A stretch of DNA of 12,071 bases, from contig JAPKHB010000078.1 in NCBI GenBank assembly GCA_026647295.1, forward strand, positions 1 to 12,071. Reading direction: 5' to 3'. The translations under genes were made by a program, and so were the position numbers. Under the pieces are notes generated by a model that was not told where the DNA came from, did not search any database, and was given only the letters and a program-made list of their open reading frames with translations. Below, one piece after another: positions 6,572-12,071 of this stretch; the first letter of the stretch is position 1; each line of letters opens with the position of its first letter. Source of the DNA: Planctomycetota bacterium (GTDB lineage Bacteria > Planctomycetota > PLA2 > JAEUHO01).

Positions 6572-7011
6572 ATAGAACTCTCCTGCTCGCGCCGCGCGTG
6601 GGCCATGTTGCCAGGGTAGGCGTCGGGTCCGACGCCGAGGCGGTTTCGCCCCGCATTCGGCCCGCCCGTGCAGGAGCGCAACCCGCCCGAGCGCGTCATC
6701 GCGCACCGGTGCCGAAGGCAGTTGATCTCAGCGGTCCACCCCCCCGCGCGCCAGGGCCGCCCCAGTACGACCAGCGCCGTGGACCTCCAGCCGGCGTGTG
6801 CGGCGGCGCCTTCTGGCGGCCGGGACGCGCCCGCTCCGGGGGCGGGGGGGCGCCCCCCAGGGGAGGTCGCCATCCGCGCCCCGGGCGCACCCCGCCGCGC
6901 CCACGCCCAAATCCGGGGGGCGCCCCCGTGACCCGGGCTCCTGGTTGCCCGGGGGATCCCCCCCGGCGATATCCCCGGGCGGGGCTATGCTGCTCGGCTG
7001 GGAGGCCCTAC
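6572..7011. other. Non-coding stretch between divergent genes
   Basis: These 440 bases carry no frame I can support. The first half holds candidate leader sequence for the minus-strand gene. The second half (6835-6985) is packed with G and C runs and short dyads, for example GGGGGGCGCCCCC near 6915 and GGGGGATCCCCCC near 6951. A candidate -10 box for the rightward gene sits at the end. The open frame at 6668-6931 lacks a binding site and has frame-shadow composition. Confidence 0.5.
6986..6991 (+). promoter_or_regulatory. Candidate -10 element (TATGCT) for the 7012 gene
   Basis: TATGCT followed by GC lies 20 bp before the ATG, so the leader would be very short but still includes GGGAGG. No clear -35 box is present at the right distance. 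Confidence 0.3.
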
Positions 7012-7515
7012 ATGCACGACTATCTCATCATCGTCGCCCACCTTGGCGCGATCCTCGGCTTGGTGAGCACAGGATTCAATCTGTACGCCGTGTTCATCGA
7101 CCGGCGCCGAGCCCGGCCCAGATTGGTGGTCTCTCCACGTGTCCGGCACCTGATCGTGGCAGGTGGCTCGCTGCCGACGGTCCGTGAGGGGCCCCACATC
7201 GTCGTCGAGGCCGTCAATGCGGGGCCAGGGCCCATCACCGTCACCGCGTGCCAGGCGGCCCTGGAGCCCCTGCCGGACACCAACGAGAACTTGCTCGTGA
7301 TCATGAACGCAGCCCCCCAGGGTCCACCCTACGAAGTCACGCACGGGAGGAGCATCACATTTCTATCCGCCCTGAGCGAGCCTCTGGCGAGCGACCCGAC
7401 GCAGGTCTGCGTGTATGACACTCTCGGCCGAGTCTGGAGCCCAAGCAGCCGCGATCTGCGCAAGTTTCAGCGAGAGGTTCGCAAACACCGGACGGAACGC
7501 GCGGCGCACCTGTAG
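7012..7515 (+). CDS. Membrane-anchored protein with predicted beta domain, 167 aa
   Basis: The ATG follows GGGAGG by 6 nt. Residues about 4-28 (LIIVAHLGAILGLVSTGFNLYAVF) form one membrane helix, followed by the basic patch DRRRARPR, so the rest is probably cytoplasmic. The body has a beta-sandwich texture: RLVVSPRVRHLIVA, HIVVEAVNAGPGPITVTACQAAL, and a C-terminal VCVYDTLGRVWSPSS. The phrase V-x-N-x-G-x-x-P-I-T-V-T is typical of a widespread family of uncharacterised bacterial proteins with one membrane helix and an Ig-like domain. The function is unknown. A basic tail (FQREVRKHRTERAA) ends the protein. It has its own candidate -10 box and is followed by a decayed coding region. Confidence 0.75.
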   Translation: MHDYLIIVAHLGAILGLVSTGFNLYAVFIDRRRARPRLVVSPRVRHLIVAGGSLPTVREGPHIVVEAVNAGPGPITVTACQAALEPLPDTNENLLVIMNAAPQGPPYEVTHGRSITFLSALSEPLASDPTQVCVYDTLGRVWSPSSRDLRKFQREVRKHRTERAAHL

Positions 7516-7612
7516 CAGAGGGTCTCGCCACTCCCTGATCGCACCCTCCCGGCGGACAAGACAGGTGCCGCCAAGGCATCCTGCACGATCACGCTCGTGG
7601 CGACGTGATCCC

Positions 7613-7920
7613 GTGGCCTACGCGGTCATCAACGACGGTGAGCCGGACGGACGCTAGCCGCGGGTGGACTACAAGTTCACGGACGAGCCGTTCGTCGATC
7701 TCCTGTGCGAAACGGCGCCGCGGCAGAGCGAGTGCATCGAAATGGACGCCCGGACCGTGACCTTCGCCGAGCCGCCCGCCCCTGGGGCGACCGTGAAGGC
7801 CACGTATCGGGGCTCCGGCTTGTGCGGCTACGTAATCCGCCAACGTTCTAGGGGATCACGATGCGGTGCGGGCGCTACGAACTCGCGATCGAGGAGGTCA
7901 TGCCGGACGCGGGGGCGTAG
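7613..7920 (+). pseudogene. Degraded phage-type structural gene remnant
   Basis: A frame starting at a GTG reads VAYAVINDGEPDGR, meets a TAG at 7655 and continues in frame. It then reads VDYKFTDEPFVDLLCETAP, then ARTVTFAEPPAPGATVKATY near 7749-7807, and loses protein character around 7835. A second frame ends with ITMRCGRYELAIEEV and a TAG at 7918. The motif VTF-x-x-PP-x-x-GA-x-V-x-A-x-Y is familiar from phage tail and baseplate-type proteins. The in-frame stop, the frame change and the lack of a good start indicate decay. Upstream, DKTGAAKASCTITLVAT near 7555-7606 may be another piece of it in a different frame. Confidence 0.5.
7852..7904 (+). repeat. GRYE boundary repeat, copy 2
   Basis: The copy encodes ITMRCGRYELAIEEVM and matches copy 3 at most positions over about 50 bases. 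The stop of the HEPN gene (7898) lies inside it on the other strand, and the plus frame ends at a TAG at 7918. Confidence 0.52.
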
Positions 7921-9055
7921 CGGCTATCGGACTCGGCACATCCCCGCTTGTGGTGGCGCGCGGCCCCGGCAGGGGGGCGATAGGATCAGGTGATAGCGAC
8001 TCCACCTGCGTCCGGTCGTACGCTGCGTGCTCCAGTCGTTCGTGGATCTGGTCGCGGGAGAGCCCGTCCACCAGCCGCAGGCGTAGGTAACGGCGCAGTG
8101 CCGCTCTCGCGACGTCTTCAAGCCCAAGACACTCTTCGTGTCGCACCTGGAATGGGGTGTTCGCATGCTCTCGCGGCTTACGCGATCCGTGGACGATCTT
8201 GCTACGCACCTTGTATCGATCACGGAGATCTCGTGCGACCTCTAGCCCACGCTCGGGTGGTGCGATCAGGATCGCACACCGCTGGGAGACCCGCTGAATG
8301 AGTTCGCCGCCGTCACCTCCGAACATCGCCTCCAGCGCGATCCAGATCTCCAGCGTCCAGGCGTCGTATGGCCTCGTGTGCGCGAAGAGGAAATGCTCGA
8401 TCGCCACTCGGCAGTCATCCGGCAAGCGCTCCCAGCGGGATGCGAGTGGCCGCCAGAGGTCGCCGCTGATCCGTTGTACGGCCGCCCATCGTTCGGGCGT
8501 TGCTCTCCAACTCTCCCAGTCCTGGACGGCCTCGGGCGTCACTGGGTCAGACGCATGCGTGCCCAGGCGCGAGGTCTCCTCGTCGGGCAGAAACAACATC
8601 TCCTTGACAACACGTACGCTTCCTCCTCCAGCCAGCCGGAGCATCAGCAGTCCCTGGTTTGCCAGCGCTGAGTAGCCACCACCTCCGGAGATGCCCGGGT
8701 CGAAGGAGGACACCCGACCTGGAGCCGAGGACTGCATCGTCCACATGCGCGCAAGTACCGAAGGATCATCGCTGTCCCGAGAGCAGGGCCACCACGGTGC
8801 CGGAAGTCCCGGGGCGAGGGAGTGCGCTTCTCGAAGCGAGACCGACCCGTCCTCCATCTGCGTGGTCTCCCGAACGACGCGGCCGCGCATGTGCTGCCAG
8901 CGGGCGATCTCGTCCTCGCTGTGCCTTGCAAGGACCAGCGGAGTGTCGCCGTGCACCACGGGGGGGGCATCCCCAGCGATCCCGAGGACGAATGCGACAG
9001 AACGCGTGTGTCCAGCGTCCCCCGCACCTGCGGACTGGCCCGTCGACTCAGTCAA
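7898..9055 (-). CDS. ApeA-like HEPN-domain protein (accessory gene 2)
   Basis: I chose the TTG start because GGAG lies 5 nt upstream; a GTG at 9127 would add 24 residues but has no site and sits beside a possible -10 box (TAGAGT, 9128-9133). The product is 385 aa. The N-terminal half is unassigned. The C-terminal part (about 215-335) is a HEPN domain. It has the helix AIEHFLFAHTR, then LEIWIALEAMFGGDGGELIQ and RVSQRCAILI, ending in YKVRSKIVHGS. That last segment contains the RxxxxH motif (R284, H289) that forms the ribonuclease centre in HEPN proteins. ApeA-like HEPN proteins include an anti-phage defence protein, so an RNA-cleaving defence or toxin role is likely but unproven. The last 20 residues are Pro/Ala-rich and run into the boundary repeat, which may be an acquired tail. 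Confidence 0.8.
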   Translation of the reverse strand: MTESTGQSAGAGDAGHTRSVAFVLGIAGDAPPVVHGDTPLVLARHSEDEIARWQHMRGRVVRETTQMEDGSVSLREAHSLAPGLPAPWWPCSRDSDDPSVLARMWTMQSSAPGRVSSFDPGISGGGGYSALANQGLLMLRLAGGGSVRVVKEMLFLPDEETSRLGTHASDPVTPEAVQDWESWRATPERWAAVQRISGDLWRPLASRWERLPDDCRVAIEHFLFAHTRPYDAWTLEIWIALEAMFGGDGGELIQRVSQRCAILIAPPERGLEVARDLRDRYKVRSKIVHGSRKPREHANTPFQVRHEECLGLEDVARAALRRYLRLRLVDGLSRDQIHERLEHAAYDRTQVESLSPDPIAPLPGPRATTSGDVPSPIAATPPRPA

Positions 9056-9178
9056 CCTCGCTCCGTCCTGCCCAAGGCGCCTACGAGGGCCCGCGATATG
9101 CCCGGACCCTGGCGGGCGGCAGACCACACTCTATTGAAGCGCAGGGACGGGCTGCTGCTGATCGGGGGTCCTCGGGGG

Positions 9179-9184
9179 TATCAT
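9179..9184 (+). promoter_or_regulatory. Candidate -10 element (TATCAT) inside a G5/C5 dyad
   Basis: TATCAT followed by GT lies between GGGGG (9174-9178) and CCCCC (9187-9191), 64 bp before the ATG at 9249. The flanking dyad could be an operator around the start region. The -35 match (TGCTGA at 17 bp) is weak. Confidence 0.3.
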
Positions 9185-9248
9185 GTCCCCCGCACAACCT
9201 GCCCGGGCGCCTCTTCAGCGGCACGCAGCTCCACGCGGAGGCTTCGCC

Positions 9249-9605
9249 ATGCGCCCGCTGGTCCCCCTTCTCGCGCTCTGCGCCTCCACGCCCGCCTGCC
9301 TCGCCAGCCCCAGCCCTTCCAGCGCCCTGGACAACATGCCCGGGGTCGGGGGCACGCCTGCGTCTTCGCCGGCCCCGGGGACGGCGCCGGTGCCGCCGCC
9401 CGGCTGGACCTGGGCCGGTACGGGTTCCGGACTGGGAAGGCTGACGACCCGGCGAGCGCCCCGCCTTCCGTCGCCCCCCGAGGCGCCCAGGGCGCCCTGG
9501 GCGCCCCGTGTCCGGGCGGGGCGTGCCTCGGGGGGGGGCCGAACTTGCCCGCCCCGTCGGCGCCGGCAGGGCGGCGAGTGCGCCATCCGGCGGCCGGCAA
9601 CATAA
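9249..9605 (+). CDS. Small secreted protein, possibly frameshifted
   Basis: The ATG follows GGAGG by 7 nt. The first 20 residues (MRPLVPLLALCASTPACLAS) form a signal peptide or poor lipobox. As read, the product is 118 aa and becomes Pro- then Arg-rich after residue 35, which is unusual. In the next frame, entered by adding one base at the G5 run 9348-9352, the sequence becomes protein-like: HACVFAGPGDGAGAAARLDL, then GRYGFRTGKADDPAS. The gene may therefore be broken or slip at that run. The large palindromic region at 9474-9535 lies in its second half. No family is recognised, so the intact form and role are unclear. Confidence 0.45.
   Translation: MRPLVPLLALCASTPACLASPSPSSALDNMPGVGGTPASSPAPGTAPVPPPGWTWAGTGSGLGRLTTRRAPRLPSPPEAPRAPWAPRVRAGRASGGGRTCPPRRRRQGGECAIRRPAT
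9474..9535. repeat. Nested palindrome: 24-bp perfect palindrome inside an 11-bp inverted repeat
   Basis: The outer arms CCCCCCGAGGC (9474-9484) and GCCTCGGGGGG (9525-9535) are exact reverse complements. The inner palindrome (9482-9505) consists of GGCGCCCAGGGC directly followed by its reverse complement, with no loop. Either could fold into a very stable hairpin or cruciform. It could stop transcription or mark a recombination or regulatory site; there is no T run, so it is not a classic terminator. Confidence 0.6.
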
Positions 9606-9642
9606 TGCCTCGATTTATGTCCTGGCTTATTCCTAGGGATGC

Positions 9643-9648
9643 TAGACT
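9643..9648 (+). promoter_or_regulatory. Candidate -10 element (TAGACT) for the 9678 gene
   Basis: The interval 9600-9650 is one of the few AT-richer stretches. TAGACT lies 29 bp before the ATG at 9678 and would drive the 9678-10330 gene pair. No good -35 box is seen. Confidence 0.32.
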
Positions 9649-9677
9649 GCCGTCCACCCCTCCCGGAGACTCGCGCC

Positions 9678-10040
9678 ATGACCAGCCACGGACCGATCAC
9701 CACCTGGGCGGCCGCCACCCTGCGGCCGGGCCCGCCCGTCCTCCTCCCGGCAATCTTGACGCCCCAGCACCTGTGGGCCGAGGGCTTTCACGACGAGCCG
9801 GTCGCGGAGCCTGCGGGACAAGTCAGCGACCTCGTCCGCCCTCTCCCAGACGGGAGCCGGCTGCACGCCCACGTGCTTCCTGACGGACTAGTTTCCATGC
9901 ACCGTGATCGTTGGGATCCACGCAGCGGTCCCCTCTCTCTGGTGCTTCACATCGCGCTCGAAACCCAGATGGGCCGTGTGGCTCTCGCCATCATTGGGGC
10001 GACGGTCGTCGTGCGCGCAGTTCGGGCTCTCTCGGCATGA
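9678..10040 (+). CDS. C-terminally membrane-anchored protein, 120 aa, unknown
   Basis: The ATG follows GGAG with about 9 nt of spacing; an in-frame ATG at 9639 has no site and would lie across the -10 box. Most of the protein (1-95) is soluble. It contains a Trp-rich and His-rich part (HLWAEGFHDE) and a segment DGSRLHAHVLPDGLVSMHRD that looks like a beta meander. Residues about 97-114 (MGRVALAIIGATVVVRAV) form a single C-terminal membrane helix, so the body probably faces the cytoplasm. It overlaps the next gene by ATGA, so the two proteins are probably made together. Both end in a membrane helix, which suggests they meet at the membrane. No family is recognised. Confidence 0.74.
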   Translation: MTSHGPITTWAAATLRPGPPVLLPAILTPQHLWAEGFHDEPVAEPAGQVSDLVRPLPDGSRLHAHVLPDGLVSMHRDRWDPRSGPLSLVLHIALETQMGRVALAIIGATVVVRAVRALSA

Positions 10041-10330
10041 GCCCGCATGAGATCCTTCAGGTGCGAACTGCACTTCACCTGACCCAGGGCCAGCTGGCGC
10101 AACTGGTCGGAGTCCATCCTCTGACCGTTTCGAAGTGGGAGCGCGGCACCTCGGGGCCTTCACCGTATCAGGCCGGGCTGCTGCAGGCGTTCTCCCAGGC
10201 GGCCCGTAGAGACGAAGCCGTCGGTCGGATCGTTCGCGACATTCTCGTCGGCGCGGGGATCGGCTTGGCCCTCTACGCGATTCTCGATGCTGCATTCTCC
10301 GAGGAGCGGACCAAGCGCCGGCGGCGGTAG
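10037..10330 (+). CDS. XRE-type HTH protein with C-terminal membrane segment
   Basis: This 97-aa protein starts in an ATGA overlap with the upstream gene. Residues about 5-37 form an XRE/Cro-type helix-turn-helix: LTQGQLAQLVGVHPLTVSKW followed by ERG, with the usual Q-L-A-x-L-x-G-V and V-S-K-W-E signature. Residues about 68-87 (DILVGAGIGLALYAILDAAF) are hydrophobic enough to cross the membrane, and a basic tail (RTKRRRR) ends the protein. Such HTH domains bind operator DNA, and some serve as antitoxins. A membrane-tethered regulator of this size is uncommon. Its overlap with the anchored 9678 protein suggests a two-part membrane system, such as a sensor and regulator or toxin and antitoxin; this is inference. 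Confidence 0.83.
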   Translation: MSPHEILQVRTALHLTQGQLAQLVGVHPLTVSKWERGTSGPSPYQAGLLQAFSQAARRDEAVGRIVRDILVGAGIGLALYAILDAAFSEERTKRRRR

Positions 10331-10395
10331 CAACAGTCGCCGCGTGTTACTGGGGCTTGGGCCTCTGTGCCCGGCCGGCCGTCGACCCTTCAGTG

Positions 10396-10445
10396 GGTCA
10401 CGAAGCGGCTCGGGCGCTACGAGTTCGCGCTCGAGGAAGTGCCAT
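10396..10445 (+). repeat. GRYE boundary repeat, copy 3
   Basis: The copy encodes VTKRLGRYEFALEEV and is close to copy 2. It lies 66 bp after the HTH gene, in the same frame but beyond its stop, and 15 bp before the stop of the inverted gene at 10460. Confidence 0.52.
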
Positions 10446-10459
10446 GGGGCGGACTCCTG

Positions 10460-11215
10460 TCACGGTCTCACTCCATCGCGCGCTCGTAACTCCTTCCGTA
10501 CGAGCCGGGCCAGCGCAAGCAGCCTCTCCTTGCTGAATCTGCCCTGTCCCCAGAATGGGGTCGGGATCAGGGTTGGCCCCCCATCAAGTCGATACCAACG
10601 CACTTCTCCGTCCTCACGCCGAGCGTCGCGCTCCCATCGCCCATCCCAAGCCGCCAGCAGTAGGGGTACTGCCCGTGCGTCGTAGCAGAGCACCCACCGC
10701 TCGCCACCGAGGCGCTTCCACGCGTCCGCGTAGGTCCGGGCCCGCATGGCGCCGACTTCGTCTGCGTACTCACCATACGAAGCCCACGGACCCTTGCCGT
10801 ACCACGACATGAAGTGTCGCTTCTGAACGGGCAGCGGGAGGAGTTCTGCGCAGAAGGTGCTCCCGCCCAACTTGCCCACACCATCGAGGAGGTATCGGCG
10901 CAGTTCCTCCTCTGACGGGTTCTCATTGCCATGCAGGGCGGCTAGAGCGAACCGGGACGCCCACCTCCACGTCCCCCCCATCCGGCTTGTGCCGAACAGA
11001 TCCTCCCACACGAGGCGCATATCCTCCGCCGGCCCGAAGCCAGTCCGGAGGCGCAAGCTACGTCGAAGCGGGACATCGTGATGCGACACTTCCGCGCCGC
11101 CTTCCTCCCTGCCCATGAACCACAGCCGGGAGGACAGGTTGCCGTAGCCGAGGAAGTGCGCGCAGACGCAACTCGTGATCTCGCTGCGACTCGGTGCAAC
11201 ACGGTCCTTGGGCAT
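10460..11215 (-). CDS. Uracil-DNA-glycosylase-fold-like protein (accessory gene 3)
   Basis: This 251-aa protein starts at an ATG with only a weak purine-rich site upstream. The pattern resembles an uncharacterised family with the uracil-DNA glycosylase fold. An early strand and turn reads GYGNLSSRLWFMGREEGG (23-40), and a central FCAELLPLPVQ (121-131) takes the place of the N-x-x-P-L motif. A later strand reads RWVLCYDARAVPLLL (173-187). The C-terminal segment has PTPFWGQGRFS (218-228) where glycosylases carry their His-containing loop. That His is absent here, so base-excision activity is doubtful and the protein may only bind DNA or a nucleotide. There are no membrane segments. It is a single gene facing copy 3 of the boundary repeat. 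The assignment is from memory of motifs and is tentative. Confidence 0.72.
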   Translation of the reverse strand: MPKDRVAPSRSEITSCVCAHFLGYGNLSSRLWFMGREEGGAEVSHHDVPLRRSLRLRTGFGPAEDMRLVWEDLFGTSRMGGTWRWASRFALAALHGNENPSEEELRRYLLDGVGKLGGSTFCAELLPLPVQKRHFMSWYGKGPWASYGEYADEVGAMRARTYADAWKRLGGERWVLCYDARAVPLLLAAWDGRWERDARREDGEVRWYRLDGGPTLIPTPFWGQGRFSKERLLALARLVRKELRARDGVRP

Positions 11216-11350
11216 GGGGCGCCCACTCTACACGGTCCGCTGAACGACAACTCCCGCCCGTTGTTCTCGTCCGGCTCGGGCGCCCACGCTGGCGGCGGCG
11301 GGCCGGGCTCGCCTGCAGGGCCGCCCCCCCCGGGTTCCCGCGGGGCCGGG

Positions 11351-11456
11351 GTGGTGGCGGTCCTCCTGGCCGGGCTCGCCGCCTGCCAGGGGGTCGAGCA
11401 GAAGGTCGGGGCGAGCCGGAGCAACCCGCCCGCCGGAGCCCGGCAACTCGAGGGGG
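11351..11456 (+). other. Lipoprotein-type signal fragment in a different frame from the gene that follows
   Basis: A GTG start would give MVAVLLAGLAACQGVEQKVG, with a good lipobox (LAAC) but no basic residues before the hydrophobic core and no clear binding site. The frame loses protein character after the G6 run at 11452-11457. Removing one base there would join it to the reading frame of the 11517 gene (ARVAVAGAEELALGATRAAA). It may be the true N-terminus of that gene. Confidence 0.35.
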
Positions 11457-11516
11457 GCCCGGGTTGCGGTCGCCGGCGCCGAGGAGCTGGCCCTGGGCGC
11501 CACCCGTGCCGCGGCC

Positions 11517-12032
11517 GTGGCCTCGGTGGCCACCTGGAGCGCAGGGTCGCCACCGGGGAGGCCACGCCGGGGGGTCTCGCCCCGGTACCGTCCCCGGGCC
11601 GCTGCGGCCGCCGCAGAGATGACCCAGGCCCGGGAGCGGGCCGAGCGAGCTCGGGCGTGGACCGAGGACTTCTCCCTGCGCGTGGCCACCGCCAGCGACC
11701 GGCTCGCCCGGGCTGAGGCGGCCTGGCGGGAGGCCGAGGGGGCGGGGCTCAACGTCGAGGGCCCGAAGTACACGTCGCCGTGGGGCCTCATCTCCTGGGC
11801 CATCAGTACCGGGCTCCTGCTGGTCCTCAACGAGAAGCGGAAGCGGGACGCGAAGGCTGCCCTGGAGGCCGCGAAGGCGGACGCCCGCGACGTCGTGGCC
11901 ACGCAGGACGCGGCGCCGTTCGTCGGGACCGGCGGGCGCCTGGAACCCGAGGACCGGCTCGCGGACGCGCCCACCCGGCTCGACACCCTTGAGGCCGCTC
12001 TCCGCTCGGCCGGCGTGCTGAAGGGGGCATGA
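11517..12032 (+). CDS. Coiled-coil protein with one membrane segment, probably 5'-incomplete
   Basis: From the GTG at 11517 the frame gives 171 aa, but there is no binding site and protein-like sequence continues upstream in the same frame to about 11457. Residues about 34-75 form a charged Ala/Glu/Arg helix likely to be a coiled coil (MTQARERAERARAWTE and later SDRLARAEAAWREAEG). WGLISWAISTGLLLVL (89-104) is a membrane segment, and NEKRKRDAKAALEAAKAD continues as a basic helix. The C-terminus has LDTLEAALRSAGVL. A phage envelope-associated protein, for example a lysis accessory, would fit but is not shown. It overlaps the next ATG in an ATGA junction, so translation is coupled. Confidence 0.58.
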   Translation: MASVATWSAGSPPGRPRRGVSPRYRPRAAAAAAEMTQARERAERARAWTEDFSLRVATASDRLARAEAAWREAEGAGLNVEGPKYTSPWGLISWAISTGLLLVLNEKRKRDAKAALEAAKADARDVVATQDAAPFVGTGGRLEPEDRLADAPTRLDTLEAALRSAGVLKGA

Positions 12033-12071
12033 GCTACGACCGTGGTCCCCGCTTCGCCCCGGCCGAGTCCG
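12029..12071 (+). CDS. Start of a coupled downstream gene (partial)
   Basis: The ATG overlaps the stop of the preceding gene (ATGA) and follows AAGGGGG. Only 14 codons are visible, reading MSYDRGPRFAPAES. The product cannot be identified. Confidence 0.5.
   Translation, partial: MSYDRGPRFAPAES

Noticed and set aside
6668..6931. Possible 87-aa plus-strand gene in the 6572-7011 gap
   Set aside because: There is no ribosome binding site, the second half is homopolymer-driven Pro/Gly/Arg sequence, and no motif was recognisable.
5988..10445. Treating the three boundary repeats as a CRISPR or an IS terminal repeat
   Set aside because: They are diverged, spaced kilobases apart, in the same orientation and coding in character. 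No spacers, transposase or target duplications are seen.
11228..11986. A 252-codon minus-strand frame near the right end
   Set aside because: It is a Ser/Arg/Ala-rich shadow of the coiled-coil gene on the plus strand and has no binding site.

Overview
The window is very GC-rich, with long homopolymeric G and C tracts, strong GC preference at third codon positions and GGAG-type ribosome binding sites. This suggests a mobile region, either a phage, a prophage or a phage-derived shell locus, from a high-GC bacterium or its virus. The host lineage cannot be assigned from the sequence. No tRNA, rRNA, CRISPR array, terminase, portal, protease or integrase is visible.

Left part (1-4514, minus strand): a tight five-gene operon read right to left. 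The order is HK97-fold shell-like protein A (3452-4426), a Cys-rich and Pro-rich partner A (2516-3427), HK97-fold major capsid protein B (1523-2452), a Pro-rich protein (842-1498) and partner B (842 to beyond the left edge). Proteins A and B look like distant paralogues. Partners A and B share an unnamed module (GFDxAWGxPPD followed about 70 residues later by WxFRWV). The operon may therefore contain two shell-plus-partner pairs. A promoter with a TTGACT -35 box and a palindrome near the predicted transcription start sits at its head.

Right part (4669-12071): small plus-strand genes, mostly encoding membrane or secreted proteins, alternate with single inverted minus-strand genes. The plus genes are a beta-rich 161-aa protein, a membrane-anchored 167-aa protein, a secretory-signal protein, a C-terminally anchored protein overlapping an XRE-type HTH protein that also has a C-terminal membrane segment, and a coiled-coil membrane protein. 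Three of the minus-strand genes encode an N-terminally anchored protein, an ApeA-like HEPN protein with an RxxxxH motif, and a protein resembling the uracil-DNA-glycosylase fold. The 3' end of each of these three lies on or beside a diverged copy of the same ~50-bp sequence, encoding a (V/I)T-x-R-x-GR(Y/H)E motif on the plus strand. This looks like a repeated boundary at which accessory genes were acquired.

How the parts work together is inference. The left operon would build a protein shell. The right part resembles a cargo zone with HEPN-type defence or toxin candidates and several decayed gene ends. Two small secreted-protein genes each change reading frame at a G run, which may reflect sequencing error, decay or phase variation.
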